Source of the DNA: Bradyrhizobium manausense
GTDB lineage: Bacteria > Pseudomonadota > Alphaproteobacteria > Rhizobiales > Xanthobacteraceae
Reading direction: 5' to 3'
DNA length: 64,000 nt
Assembly: GCF_018131105.1 (NCBI RefSeq)
Contig: NZ_JAFCJI010000001.1
Location: forward strand, 1,488,001-1,552,000
A program made the translations under genes and the position numbers. Every line of letters begins with the position of its first letter. The first letter of the stretch is position 1. This document shows, piece after piece, positions 50,733 to 62,274 of this stretch. The notes under the pieces were generated by a model. That model did no database searches, was not told the DNA's origin, and saw nothing but the letters and a program-made list of their open reading frames with translations.

Positions 50733-51938
50733 TCAGACGTTGGAACGGCGCACGATCAGATCAGAGCGATCGAATACGGCGGGCAGAAGGTCGACGCCAA
50801 GGCCGGGGCCTTCCATCGGGAAGACATAGCCGTCCTTGATCACAGGCATCGTGGTGACGAGCTCATTGTACCAGCCCTTGTAGAAGGCGCGTACCGATTC
50901 CTGGATCAGCGTGTTGGGCTGGCTGAAGGACATGTGGATGGCGGCGATGAAGCCGATCGGGCCGATGCAGTCGTGCGGGGCGAAGGGACGGTGATAGGTC
51001 TCGGCCATGGCCGCGATCTTGCGGCCCTCGGTGAGGCCGCCGGTCCAGCACAGATCCGCCATCACCACGTGCATGGCGTCGCGGTCGAGCATGTCCTTGT
51101 AGGGAAAGCGCGAGCCCAGCGTCTCGCTGGCGCAAACCCAGACGTCGGTCGAGCGCGCATATTCGGCGAGCGCCTGCGGTGAGTTCATGCGGATCGGATC
51201 TTCGTACCAGGTCGGCTTGTAGGGCTCGAGCGCGCGCGCGATCTGCTTCGCGGTCGGCAGATTCCACAGCGAGTGCAGCTCGACCATGATCTCCATCTTG
51301 TCGCCGACGGCTTTGCGGATCTTCTCGAACGGCTCGATCGCCTGTTTCATCTGGGCGGCCGTAATATAGAGGCCCTTGTTCTCCTGCGCGGCAGGATCGA
51401 ACGGCCAGATCTTCATCGCGGAGATGCCGCTTTCCAAAAGGTTTTCGGCGAGCGCATCGGCGCGGTTCATGAAGCCGTCGAGATCTTCGTAGGGACCCTT
51501 GTTGGCTCCGAGATTCCAGTTCGCGACCGGGCTGATATTGGTGGAGCGTACATATTGCGTGCCGGCGCAGGTGTTGTAGATCCGCTGCTTGTCGCGGCAG
51601 AGGCCGCCGAGCATCTGGTGCACCGGCTGATTGCAGACTTTGCCGAAGAGATCCCAAAGCGCGATGTCGATCGCCGAAGCCGCGCGGTATTCGACGCCGG
51701 TCGAGGACTGCGCCATCGGCAGGTTCAGCATGTCGCGATGGATCGCCTCGATGCGCAGGGGATTACGGCCGAGCAGGCGTCCAGCAAAGGTGTCGTGGAT
51801 CTGCGCTTCGACGGCGCCCGCACCGTAAAAGGTTTCGCCGAGACCGATCACGCCCGTGTCGGTGTGGACGCGCACCCAGATGACGTTGGAGAATTCCTCG
51901 GTGCGCAGCGTTTCGATCGACGTGATCTTCACGGCCAT
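50733..51938 (-). CDS. enolase-superfamily (mandelate racemase-type) sugar-acid dehydratase
   Basis: The 401-aa protein has the enolase-superfamily capping domain (about 1-120; GVIGLGETFYG) and the TIM barrel. The metal ligands expected are Glu in IMVELHSLW, Glu in TWYEDPIR and Glu in VCASETLGSR, and the catalytic pair is in AMKIWPFD and PFAPHDCIG. The KxK motif of mandelate racemases is here KIW, typical of sugar-acid dehydratases. Substrate could be an aldonate or uronate. ATG 51938 follows GGGAGGA. It is the first gene of the operon and is divergent from the GntR gene. Confidence 0.88.
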   Translation of the reverse strand: MAVKITSIETLRTEEFSNVIWVRVHTDTGVIGLGETFYGAGAVEAQIHDTFAGRLLGRNPLRIEAIHRDMLNLPMAQSSTGVEYRAASAIDIALWDLFGKVCNQPVHQMLGGLCRDKQRIYNTCAGTQYVRSTNISPVANWNLGANKGPYEDLDGFMNRADALAENLLESGISAMKIWPFDPAAQENKGLYITAAQMKQAIEPFEKIRKAVGDKMEIMVELHSLWNLPTAKQIARALEPYKPTWYEDPIRMNSPQALAEYARSTDVWVCASETLGSRFPYKDMLDRDAMHVVMADLCWTGGLTEGRKIAAMAETYHRPFAPHDCIGPIGFIAAIHMSFSQPNTLIQESVRAFYKGWYNELVTTMPVIKDGYVFPMEGPGLGVDLLPAVFDRSDLIVRRSNV

Positions 51939-52021
51939 TGTCCTCCCGTCACAGGCGCCTCGCGCCGGTCTTGTTCATTTCGCACCGCAGCACGCCGCGG
52001 GCTGGCGAGTCTTACGCCGGC

Positions 52022-52037
52022 TTGTAATATATCACAA
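52022..52037. promoter_or_regulatory. near-palindromic site TTGTAATATATCACAA, candidate GntR operator
   Basis: TTGT and ACAA flank AATATATC, nearly a perfect palindrome. It lies in the spacer between the divergent dehydratase and GntR genes (51939-52102). GntR/FadR-like regulators bind such TTGT-N-ACAA sites, so this may control both directions. Confidence 0.55.
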
Positions 52038-52102
52038 CATGTTTTAAGGGTGCCACAAACAAGGCGTCGCCTGCGACAGCGCAGGCGGACGGGGAGGGAG
52101 AC

Positions 52103-52870
52103 ATGGCAAGGCGCAAGCGCGCGCTCGAGGTGGTGAGATCAGGGGACGACGGCGAGGGCAGGCCCTCACGTCGCAACCGTCTGAATTTCTTCGAGCTGGC
52201 CTATCAGAAGATCGAAGAGCTGCTCGTTCATTGCGAGCTCAAGCCGGGCCAGTTCATGACCATGCTGGAATTGCAGCAGATCACCGGCTTCGGGCGCACG
52301 CCGGTTCATCACGCAGTCAACCGTCTCTCCGCCGACACGCTCATCATCATCCGTCCACGCCACGGCCTGCACATCGCGCCGATCGATCTTGCGCGCGAGC
52401 GCATGCTGCTGGCCCTGCGCCGCGACATGGAGCGTTTTGTGATCCGCCTCGCGGCCGATCGCGCCAGTCTCTCGCACCGCAATCAGGCGCTGCACATCGA
52501 GCGCGTGCTGCGCGAGCGCCGCGCCACCCTGACACTGGACGAGTTCAACAGCATCGACCGCCGCATCGACGCGCTGGTGCTGGAAGCCGCGGGCGAGCCT
52601 TTCCTGGTGCATACGCTGCGGCCGCTGCACACGCTGTATCGCCGCATCGGCTACATCCACCACCGCTTCATGCCGGGACAGGCCGATCTATCGGGAACGA
52701 TCGACCATCATCTCGGCATTCTCCATGCAGTTGCGAACCGCCGCGTCGAGGATGCGGTGAAGGCGAGCGATGCCCTGATCGACTACATGGGCCAGATGTT
52801 CACGGGCATGGAGACGGGGATCGATCCGCGCCTGCTCGATTGCAGCATCGAGCCGCTGCTGGGTGCTTGA
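52103..52870 (+). CDS. GntR family regulator (FCD-type)
   Basis: The 255-aa regulator has the winged helix (about 27-95; ELAYQKIEELLVHCELKPGQFMTMLELQQITGFGRTPVHHAVNRL in pieces) and the all-helical C-terminal FCD effector domain (about 100-240). The FCD metal-binding His and Asp residues appear in RRMDIAL-type helices but cannot be fixed by eye. It starts at ATG 52103 after GGGGAGGGAG. It is divergent from the dehydratase operon and 41 bp before the MFS gene, so it probably represses both until a sugar acid binds. Confidence 0.9.
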   Translation: MARRKRALEVVRSGDDGEGRPSRRNRLNFFELAYQKIEELLVHCELKPGQFMTMLELQQITGFGRTPVHHAVNRLSADTLIIIRPRHGLHIAPIDLARERMLLALRRDMERFVIRLAADRASLSHRNQALHIERVLRERRATLTLDEFNSIDRRIDALVLEAAGEPFLVHTLRPLHTLYRRIGYIHHRFMPGQADLSGTIDHHLGILHAVANRRVEDAVKASDALIDYMGQMFTGMETGIDPRLLDCSIEPLLGA

Positions 52871-52911
52871 AAAGCACTTGGCGTAAGAAAGTTTTGAAGA
52901 GAGGACCAAAC

Positions 52912-54276
52912 ATGTCGACGATGGCTGCGCCACAGCCGACCGCGAGCGAAGCCGCGGTCCGCTACCTCATCACCAACTACAGTCCCAAGGGCAACAAGGT
53001 CGGCTGGCTGATGATGGCCTCGATCCTGGTCGAGGCCTGGGATCTCTATTCGATCGCCTTCGTGCTGATCTTCATCAAGGAGCAGTACAATCCCGATCCG
53101 TTGATGCTTGGTCTCGCCGCAGCCGGCACGCAAGGCGGCGCGCTGATCGGCGCGCTGCTCGGCGGCTGGCTGTCCGACAAGATCGGCCGGCGCGTGATGT
53201 TCCTGGTGACGATGGTGATGTTCATCGTGCTGGCACTGGCGCAGGCCTTCGTGCCCGACGTCTTCTGGCTCGTTGTCATCCGGTTCTTTCTCGGCATCCC
53301 GCTCGGCTCGGATATCTCGACCGGCTACACCTACATCATGGAATCCATGGCCAAGGGCGAGCGCGAGGTGATGGGCAACCGCTGGCAGTTCATGTTCGCC
53401 GTCGGCGAGGTGCTGACCATCGGCGTCATCGTGATCTTCCTGTTGTTCGACATCCATCACGAGACGTTGTGGCGCGTGACGCTCGGGCTCGGTGCGGTGC
53501 CGGCGCTGATCATCCTGCTGTTGCGCCACGACGTGCCGGAGACGGCGGTGTGGCTGGTGCAGAAGGGACGTTATCGCGAGGCCAAGCAGGTCGCGCGCGA
53601 GATGTTCAACGACGACCTCTCCATGCTGCCGGATCGGGACGTGCCGGTGCCGAAGGTGAGCACCCGCGCTTTCCTCGCCGACCTCAAGCAGGACCCGATC
53701 CGCTGGCGCGCGACGATCTACGGCTGGATCGCCTGCTTCGCGCAAGGCAGCGAGTTCTCGACCTTCGCGTTCTATCTGCCGGTGCTGTTCGTGATGGTCG
53801 GCGTGTCGAGCGTGCTCGGCATCAATCTGGTGACGATGGCGCTGTTCTGCTTTGCCGCTCTGTCCGGCTGGGTCGGGCCGCTGCTGACGCCGAAGATCGG
53901 CCATCGCGGCATCGCGATCGCGGGGTTCTCGATCGTGCTGGCTTCACTCCTGGTCGCTGCCTTCGCGCTCTATACCGACAACAAGATCCTGCTGCCGTTT
54001 GCGGCCGCGGCGATGTTGTGGGGTCACTATTGGGACGCGTCGAACTGCATGACGATCCCGACCATGGTCGCCAAGCCGAAGTACCGCGGCACGGCCAGCG
54101 GCTTCGCCTACATGTTCGTGAAGCTGCCGTCGTTCCTGGCGATCTTCCTGTTCCCGACGGTATTCGCCGCGGTCGGGCAGGCCAACGCCACGCTGATGGT
54201 CGCGATCTTCCCGCTGATCGGATTGCTCGCTGCAATCTTCATCCTGCCGGAAGTGTACGGCTACGAGAACGATTGA
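52912..54276 (+). CDS. MFS transporter, probably for a sugar acid
   Basis: This 454-aa permease has twelve membrane segments in two halves. The MFS motif GGWLSDKIGRRVMF lies near residues 84-97 (between TM2 and TM3), and RWRATIYGWIACFAQGSEF opens the second half. The N-terminal SPKGNKVGWLMMASILVEAWDLYS is typical of metabolite:H+ symporters. ATG 52912 follows GAGAGGACC. It shares a transcript with the GntR gene and is likely the importer of the sugar acid handled by the divergent dehydratase/IdnO/IdnD genes. Confidence 0.88.
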   Translation: MSTMAAPQPTASEAAVRYLITNYSPKGNKVGWLMMASILVEAWDLYSIAFVLIFIKEQYNPDPLMLGLAAAGTQGGALIGALLGGWLSDKIGRRVMFLVTMVMFIVLALAQAFVPDVFWLVVIRFFLGIPLGSDISTGYTYIMESMAKGEREVMGNRWQFMFAVGEVLTIGVIVIFLLFDIHHETLWRVTLGLGAVPALIILLLRHDVPETAVWLVQKGRYREAKQVAREMFNDDLSMLPDRDVPVPKVSTRAFLADLKQDPIRWRATIYGWIACFAQGSEFSTFAFYLPVLFVMVGVSSVLGINLVTMALFCFAALSGWVGPLLTPKIGHRGIAIAGFSIVLASLLVAAFALYTDNKILLPFAAAAMLWGHYWDASNCMTIPTMVAKPKYRGTASGFAYMFVKLPSFLAIFLFPTVFAAVGQANATLMVAIFPLIGLLAAIFILPEVYGYEND

Positions 54277-54286
54277 CGTCCAGGCG

Positions 54287-55543
54287 TTACCTGATCGCGG
54301 CGGCCAACGCCGCGATCAGGGCCGGCGGCGTCACCAGCAGTCCGAGCTTGAGGAACGGCCAGGCGCCGACCTCGATCTTCTCCCGCCGCAACGCGACCAG
54401 CCAGAGGATGGTGGCAAGCGAGCCCGTCACGGACAGATTGGGCCCGAGATCGACGCCGATCAGGATGGCGCTGACGACGGGCGCGGGCAGATGATCGCTG
54501 GCGGCGACAGAGCCCGCGACGAGGCCGACAGGCAGATTGTTGGCGATGTTGTCGGCGATGGCGGTGGCGATGCCGACGCTCCAGGCCGCTTTGGTCACGG
54601 ATTGCTCAACAGCCTGGTGCAAGAGCGCGCTGAGCTGACCGATCACGCCGGTCTTCACCAGCGCCTCCACCATCACGAAGAGACCGCCGACCAGCGGCAG
54701 CACGCTCCAGGAGACGCCGCGCAAGACCGGTAGCGGCGATTGCCGGCTGATCAGCAGCACGATGGTGGCCGTCACCACGCCGCAGATGAAGGTCGGCAGG
54801 CCGAGCTGCTTGTCCAGCGCGGAGGCCGTGACCAGCACGACGCCAATGGCGACGATGCCGGCGGCCGTGAGCTTGCCGCCGCGGCCAAGTATTGGGTGTG
54901 GCACGCTGCGCGCGATCGTCTCGTCCTTCAGCGCCCGGTGCTGGGTCAGGCGCAGCACGATGTAGGTCAGCAGGATCGAGGCCGCCGAGGGCAGGGCGAA
55001 CAGGCGCAGCCATTCGGTCAGTTGCGGCATGCGCGCGCCGAACACGACGAGATTGGCGGGGTTTGAGATCGGCAGCACGAAGCTCGCGGCATTGGCAATG
55101 AAGGCGCAGACGAACAGATAGGGCAGTGGTTTTGCGCCGGCCGCCCGCGTCGCGGCATAAACGGCCGGCGTCAGCACGATCGCGGTGGCGTCGTTCGAGA
55201 GCAGCACGGTCACGATCGTGCCGACGATGTAGATCAGCAGGAACAGCCGCTGCGGCGAGCCGGCGGCATATTCCACCGCGAGCGCGGCGAGATAATCGAA
55301 CAGGCCTTCGAGCCGGGCGAGCTCGGCAATCAGCATCATGCCGATCAGGAAGAGATAGACGTCGACACCCTTCTCGATGCCGAAAAGCGCATCCTGCCAC
55401 GGCAGCAAGCCGAGCAGCACCAGTGCGCCGGCGCCGAGTACGGCCCAGATCGCCTCGGGCAGGCTAAAAGGGCGGATGATGACGCAAGCAGTCGCGACGA
55501 CCACGATGCTCCAGGCCCAGATGGCGTCAGACGGCACGTTCAA
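54287..55543 (-). CDS. ArsB/SLC13-type anion permease
   Basis: This 418-aa membrane protein has about eleven hydrophobic segments. The two halves each carry a re-entrant signature: VLLSNDATAIVLTPAVYAA and FVLPISNPANLVVFGA in the first, and AIADNIANNLPVGLVAG in the second. That is the ion-transporter superfamily pattern of ArsB, CitM and SLC13. The substrate could be arsenite, dicarboxylate or another anion. It is not next to an ArsC or ArsR gene, so arsenic is not supported. It converges with the MFS gene. Confidence 0.85.
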   Translation of the reverse strand: MNVPSDAIWAWSIVVVATACVIIRPFSLPEAIWAVLGAGALVLLGLLPWQDALFGIEKGVDVYLFLIGMMLIAELARLEGLFDYLAALAVEYAAGSPQRLFLLIYIVGTIVTVLLSNDATAIVLTPAVYAATRAAGAKPLPYLFVCAFIANAASFVLPISNPANLVVFGARMPQLTEWLRLFALPSAASILLTYIVLRLTQHRALKDETIARSVPHPILGRGGKLTAAGIVAIGVVLVTASALDKQLGLPTFICGVVTATIVLLISRQSPLPVLRGVSWSVLPLVGGLFVMVEALVKTGVIGQLSALLHQAVEQSVTKAAWSVGIATAIADNIANNLPVGLVAGSVAASDHLPAPVVSAILIGVDLGPNLSVTGSLATILWLVALRREKIEVGAWPFLKLGLLVTPPALIAALAAAIR

Positions 55544-55615
55544 TCCTTGTGGCGTGAGTTCATTTGGCAGCGATAGCGGAAGCCGGCCCTGATGTCTTCG
55601 CCTTCGGCGGACACC

Positions 55616-56056
55616 TCAGAACTTCACAGCCAGCAGAACCGCGCCGGCGCCGATCATGGTGATCCCGATCCAGCCTTGCGGGGTCGGCCGCTCGCCGAGA
55701 AAGGCGAAGGCGAACAGCGCAACCAGCACGACGCTGAGCTTGTCGATCGGCGCCACCAGCGTGGCGGGGCCGAGCTTCAGGGCGCGGAAGTAACAGAGCC
55801 ATGACGCGCCGGTCGCGAGCCCCGACAGCACCAGGAACAGCCACGTCTTCGACGACACCGCGGACGGCACCGCGAACTGGCCGGTGAAGAACAGCAGCAC
55901 CGAGAATGCCAGCAGCACCACGATGGTGCGGATGAAGGTGGCGAGGTCAGGATTGATGTTCTCGACGCCGACCTTGGCGAAGATCGCGGTCAGCGCCGCA
56001 AAGCAGGCGGAGAGCAGCGCCCAGGTCTGCCAGGCGGAGAAGAGGGCGGGTTTCAT
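55616..56056 (-). CDS. EamA half-transporter (single DMT repeat)
   Basis: This 146-aa protein has one EamA repeat of about four to five helices. The core is LKLGPATLVAPIDKLSVVLVALFAFAFLGERPTPQGW in pieces and the end is IGITMIGAGAVLLAV. This is half the length of a normal DMT transporter, so it would work as a dimer. The ATG at 56056 has only a weak ribosome site, but longer frames run into the upstream repeat. Substrate unknown. Confidence 0.82.
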   Translation of the reverse strand: MKPALFSAWQTWALLSACFAALTAIFAKVGVENINPDLATFIRTIVVLLAFSVLLFFTGQFAVPSAVSSKTWLFLVLSGLATGASWLCYFRALKLGPATLVAPIDKLSVVLVALFAFAFLGERPTPQGWIGITMIGAGAVLLAVKF

Positions 56057-56120
56057 GGGGTAGGTATCGCTTCGTTGAATTTCATGTCGGCAGGTGCATC
56101 CTAACACTCCGCCGTCGTCG

Positions 56121-56225
56121 CGGCGAAGGCCGGGACCCATACCCACAGGGAGAAGCTTGACACGAGATGGTCATTGGCAACCTTCGCCAAACACGTTTTC
56201 GTGGCTATGGGTCCCGGCCTTCGCC
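56121..56225. repeat. long inverted repeat with perfect 20-bp arms
   Basis: GGCGAAGGCCGGGACCCATA at 56121-56140 and its exact reverse complement at 56206-56225 form 20-bp arms around a 65-base centre. It lies between the half-transporter and the hybrid kinase genes. I know GGCCGGGACCCATA-type elements as dispersed repeats of Bradyrhizobium. Confidence 0.8.
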
Positions 56226-56254
56226 GGAACGACACTGTCCGGCTTGGCTAACAA

Positions 56255-58702
56255 TTACCTTGCCACCGACAGCTTCTCCGTGATCGCCTTGCGCAAAATG
56301 CGCGAAAGCGACTCCACCGAATACGGCTTCTGGATCAATTCAAATCCGCGATGGGCGTTTTCGGCGAGCACGTTGCTGTAGCCGGAGGTGAGCACGACGG
56401 GCAGGCCCGGATAACGCTCGCGGATGATGCCGGCGAGCTCGACGCCGTTCATGCCGGGCATGATGACGTCGGAGAACACGAGATCGACCGCGAATTCGTT
56501 CTCACCGAGGATGGCGAGCGCCGCATTGGCGTTCGAAGCGCGACGGGTGACATAGCCGAGGTCTTCCAAGAGCTCGGTCGAGAACCGGCCGACATCGTCA
56601 TTGTCCTCGACCACGAGCACGCGATAGCCGCGCCCGGTGGTTGCGCTTTCGCTGGTGAGCGAAGCGGCTTCCTTTTCGCCGGCAGGGCTCTGTGCCTGCG
56701 GCAGGTAGATGGTAAAGGTCGCGCCCTGGCCCGCCGTGCTCGTCACGGCGATATCGCCCTCGGACTGCTTTGCAAAACCAAAGGCCTGGCTGAGGCCGAG
56801 ACCGGTGCCCTTGCCGACTTCCTTGGTGGTGAAGAACGGCTCGAAGATCGCGTCGATGTTTTCGGGTGCGATGCCGCTGCCGGTATCGGCGACCGAGATC
56901 GCGACATAGTCGCCGCCGCGCGCCGATTGTGCCCGCAGGTGCGGGATGCCCTGAACCTTGCGCACTGAAATGGTGAGGCAGCCTTCGCCCTCCATGGCGT
57001 CGCGTGCGTTGATGGCGAGGTTGATCAGCGCGGTCTCGAACTGCGCGATGTCGGCCACCGTGAAGCAATCGGCATCGTCGATCTCGACCACGATCTCGAT
57101 GCGGCCGCCGACCAGCGGACGCACCAGCTGCGCGACGCCTTCGACCTGACTGCCGACGTTGAAGATCTGCGGCTTCAGCGGCTGCCTTCGTGCGAACGCC
57201 AAAAGCTGCGCGGTTAGCTTGGAGGCTCGCTCGACCGTGTCGGAGATGGCATCGACATAGCGGCGGCGGCGTTCCTCCGGAAGCTCGCGCCGGCGCAGGA
57301 AGTCGGTCGCCGAGCGGATGATGGTGAGGAGGTTGTTGAAGTCATGCGCGACGCCGCCGGTGAGCTGGCCGATCGCCTCCATCTTCTGCGACTGCCGCAG
57401 CGCTTCCTCGCCGCGTCGGCGCTCGGTGATGTCGACGGCCTCAGGCACGGCGCCGGTGATGTTGCCCTGGCGGTCGAGCACCGGACGCATGCCGAATTCG
57501 AAATCGCGCTCGCCGATCGGCAGGCGGAGCCGCATCTCCAGCCGCACGGCCTCGCCCTTCAGCACGCTATCGAATGCTTCGCGCACGGCGGCGCTCATGC
57601 CGTGCGTGCCGGTGAACCAGGGCGTTTCCCAGAACGGCTTGCCGATCACATCCTCGCTGCGCGCCTTGATGCCGTCGAGCGCAGTGTTGTTGGCGTAAAG
57701 CAACTCGCCCTCGAGATTGACCAGGCCCTGATACTGGTTGCTGGTGGCGAGGATCGCGCGCAGCCGGGACTCGTTGGACTCGAGCTCTGTGGTGCGCTCG
57801 GCGATGCGTTCTTCCAGGGTCTCGTTGAGCTTCCGCAGCTCGATCTCGGCCCGCTTGGCGACGGTGATGTCGTGGGCGACGCCGATGAAGCCGATATGCT
57901 TGCCGGTCGGGTCCCAGCGCGGCTGCGATTCCGAGCGCAGCCAGCGCCATTCGCCTGATGCATCCTTGTAGCGTGCCTCCAGAACGAACGGTTTCAGCGA
58001 GGCTTCGCCTTGCACGGATTGCTGCAGGACATGCGGCAGGTCGTCGGGATGCAGCACCTTGCGCCAGTCGAAGGCGATGGCCTGCTCGTAGGGCAGGCCG
58101 ACGAAGTCGACATAGGCCTGGTTGGCGAAGGAGCGCGTGCGGTCGAGTTTCGTCACCCAGATCGGCACCGGCGCGCTGTCCGCAATCAGCCTAAATCGTT
58201 CCTCGCTCTCGCGAAGCGTTTCGCGCACCAGCATCTGGTCGGTGACGTCGATATGGGCGCCGACGAGGCGGACGGCGCGGCCGTCGCTGTCGCGCTCGAT
58301 CTTGGCGACGACGCGGATCCAGCGCGTCTCCCCGTCGTTCGGGCGGATGATGCGGTATTCGGCGGTGTAGTCCTCGACGGTCCCGGCCAGCGCATCGAAG
58401 AAGTGTTTGACCGTGGCGTCGCGGTCGTCAGGGTGGATACGGCTGACCCAGTCCTCATGCGTCTCGTCGGCGGCCTCGGGCGGCAGCCCGTGAATCATCA
58501 GATATTCCGGCGAGCGGCGGTTCTTGAAGCCTTCGCGGAAGTCGACCTCGAGCCCGCCGACCTTGCCGATGCGCTGAATGCGCGCCAACTCCGCCTCGCG
58601 CTCCTGGAGCGCACGATAGGCATTGTCGCGTTCGCGCGCGATCTCTTCGAGGTGCTGGCGCAGCCTCTCGGCGGCTGTGGTTTCGGACGTAGGATCGTTC
58701 AA
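56255..58702 (-). CDS. soluble hybrid sensor kinase with three PAS domains and a receiver
   Basis: The 815-aa protein has no membrane segment. PAS1 spans about 45-160, PAS2 165-290 and PAS3 310-430. A coiled helix with phospho-acceptor His453 in TGGVAHDFNNLL follows, then the ATPase region (about 560-690; FETALINLAINARDAM, VADTGSGI, GKGTGLGLSQAFG). The C-terminal receiver domain (about 695-805) has Asp745 in FSDVIMPGMNG. The receiver may self-regulate or pass phosphate on. PAS domains suggest a cytosolic light, redox or ligand signal, but no cofactor-binding residue is evident. The second kinase at the window end has the same layout. Confidence 0.93.
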   Translation of the reverse strand: MNDPTSETTAAERLRQHLEEIARERDNAYRALQEREAELARIQRIGKVGGLEVDFREGFKNRRSPEYLMIHGLPPEAADETHEDWVSRIHPDDRDATVKHFFDALAGTVEDYTAEYRIIRPNDGETRWIRVVAKIERDSDGRAVRLVGAHIDVTDQMLVRETLRESEERFRLIADSAPVPIWVTKLDRTRSFANQAYVDFVGLPYEQAIAFDWRKVLHPDDLPHVLQQSVQGEASLKPFVLEARYKDASGEWRWLRSESQPRWDPTGKHIGFIGVAHDITVAKRAEIELRKLNETLEERIAERTTELESNESRLRAILATSNQYQGLVNLEGELLYANNTALDGIKARSEDVIGKPFWETPWFTGTHGMSAAVREAFDSVLKGEAVRLEMRLRLPIGERDFEFGMRPVLDRQGNITGAVPEAVDITERRRGEEALRQSQKMEAIGQLTGGVAHDFNNLLTIIRSATDFLRRRELPEERRRRYVDAISDTVERASKLTAQLLAFARRQPLKPQIFNVGSQVEGVAQLVRPLVGGRIEIVVEIDDADCFTVADIAQFETALINLAINARDAMEGEGCLTISVRKVQGIPHLRAQSARGGDYVAISVADTGSGIAPENIDAIFEPFFTTKEVGKGTGLGLSQAFGFAKQSEGDIAVTSTAGQGATFTIYLPQAQSPAGEKEAASLTSESATTGRGYRVLVVEDNDDVGRFSTELLEDLGYVTRRASNANAALAILGENEFAVDLVFSDVIMPGMNGVELAGIIRERYPGLPVVLTSGYSNVLAENAHRGFELIQKPYSVESLSRILRKAITEKLSVAR

Positions 58703-59230
58703 GGCGTCGGCCGTTGTGATGCTGGAGCGCGCGTGCCGGGCCGATATTCACATAGACAAAGCGTGATAGCCATTGCTCAAAAGGGAATATGCAGGGTGGT
58801 GGGAATGAACGAACGTCGGGTCTGGTCATTTGTTCCGAACGTCGGAACGACGAGCGGTCGGCGCGCGTATCTGCGGGGCGCCGCAACGTTCCTATGCCGA
58901 AGGCCTCGCGCCGGACTGGCAGCAGAATTCCGTCTTGGCCTGCGCCACCGTGCATCCCCGGGAAGATCTCGCTGAGACCGCGCCGCACTATCTTCACATC
59001 GTGGGCTTTATCCGCCCGGTCCTGGACCTGACCAAGGCCGGGAAGCCGTGGGCTGTCCCGGGGGGCTTGCCAGGTCCGCGACGGTCTTGCGCTGGTACGC
59101 CAGAGCGGAGTGGATTTAGACCGTTGCCTCCGGCCGATTTTGCTGTACCACGACAGGATACGGCCCCGTCCGCTCGGCCCACCAACGGCCCGGAAGGGGT
59201 CCCGCCCAAGGGACGAAGCTCAAGAAAAAC
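58703..59230. other. 528-bp divergent intergenic region
   Basis: No gene is supported. Open frames here have no ribosome site, poor codon bias and run into the carboxylase gene. The stretch separates the divergent hybrid kinase and acyl-CoA carboxylase genes and should contain both promoters. The end near 59205-59225 has a purine-rich AAGGGACGAAGC that can serve as the carboxylase ribosome site. Confidence 0.45.
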
Positions 59231-61246
<2,016 letters not shown>

Positions 61247-61281
61247 GGGTGTGAGTGGGGCCCCGGTGGGCCACAAACGCT

Positions 61282-61367
61282 GTCGTTGCGAGCGCAGCGA
61301 AGCAATCCAGAAATGCATCCGTGGAGGCAGTCTGGATTGCTTCGTCGCTACGCTCCTCGCAATGACG
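61282..61367. repeat. intergenic repeat GTCGTTGCGAG...CAATGACG, full-length copy
   Basis: Inner arms GCAATCCAGA (61302-61311) and TCTGGATTGC (61331-61340) pair perfectly. The outer arms GTCGTTGCGAGCG and CTCGCAATGACG also pair. This is the clearest copy in the window of the element seen at 1079, 4034 and 32737. Confidence 0.85.
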
Positions 61368-61407
61368 GAGTATGATGCGGCGTCCGTGACCTGACCGAGA
61401 TATCACC

Positions 61408-62274
61408 ATGGCCTTTCGTTCCCGCCGCGAAAAATTGCGTACAATCATCTCGGGCTCGGCCTGTGTCCATCCCGGCTCGGTCTATGACGCGATCTCGATC
61501 CGTATCGCCGAGGACCTCGGCTTTCCGCTCGGCATGTTCGGCGGCTCGGTCGCCTCACTCGCGGTGCTTGGCGACCCCGACGTCACCCTGATCACACTCA
61601 CTGAGCTTGCCGAGCAGATGCGGCGGATGTCGCGTGCCTCCTCGCTGCCGGTGCTGGTCGATGCCGACCACGGTTACGGCAATGCGCTCAACGTGCGCCG
61701 CACCGTACAGGAGTTGGAGACGGCGGGCGCCGCCGGCCTGACGATCGAGGACACGCTGCTGCCGGGGGCCTTCGGCGAGGCTAAGGCGCAGTTGATCTCG
61801 CTGGAGGAGGGCGTCGGCAAGATGAAGGCCGCGCTCGATGGCCGTAGCGATCCCTCGCTGGTCGTCATGGGCCGGACCGGCGCGGCCGCGATCACCTCGA
61901 TCGAGGATGCAATTCGCCGCGCCAGAGCCTATGAAGCTGCCGGTGTGGACGCGCTCTTCTTCACTGGCATCAAGTCGCGCGCGGAGCTCGAAGCCATCGT
62001 GGCCGCCACGCGCCTGCCGATCGTGCTCGGTGGCGCGCCGGACGAATTGAACGCGATCGACTATCTCGCCGGCCAGCGCGTGCGCATCGCACTTCAGGGC
62101 CATGCCCCGATCGCAGCCGCCACGCAGGCCGTCTACGATGTTCAGAAAGCGCTGCGTGAAGGCACTGCGCCGAAAGCGTTGAAGGGATTGCCGTCTGCGG
62201 AGCTGACAAATCGCGTCATGCGCGAGGCCGATGTCAAAGCGCGCAGCGCCGATCTCCTCGGATTGAAAAAATGA
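61408..62274 (+). CDS. oxaloacetate decarboxylase (isocitrate lyase/PEP mutase family)
   Basis: The 288-aa TIM-barrel protein matches the HAMAP oxaloacetate decarboxylase group: [20 protein letters not shown] near 19-38, [18 protein letters not shown] near 82-99 with the metal Asp residues, [12 protein letters not shown] near 110 and [13 protein letters not shown] near 187. It converts oxaloacetate to pyruvate and CO2, with Mg2+. Start ATG 61408. It overlaps the acylphosphatase gene by 4 bp. It is a second, distant paralogue of the gene at 1912. Confidence 0.88.
   Translation: MAFRSRREKLRTIISGSACVHPGSVYDAISIRIAEDLGFPLGMFGGSVASLAVLGDPDVTLITLTELAEQMRRMSRASSLPVLVDADHGYGNALNVRRTVQELETAGAAGLTIEDTLLPGAFGEAKAQLISLEEGVGKMKAALDGRSDPSLVVMGRTGAAAITSIEDAIRRARAYEAAGVDALFFTGIKSRAELEAIVAATRLPIVLGGAPDELNAIDYLAGQRVRIALQGHAPIAAATQAVYDVQKALREGTAPKALKGLPSAELTNRVMREADVKARSADLLGLKK

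Noticed and set aside
54287..55543. Arsenite efflux system with the permease at 54287
   Set aside because: No arsC or arsenic-type arsR is adjacent; the two ArsR-type regulators in the window are far away and lack the metal-binding Cys pair.
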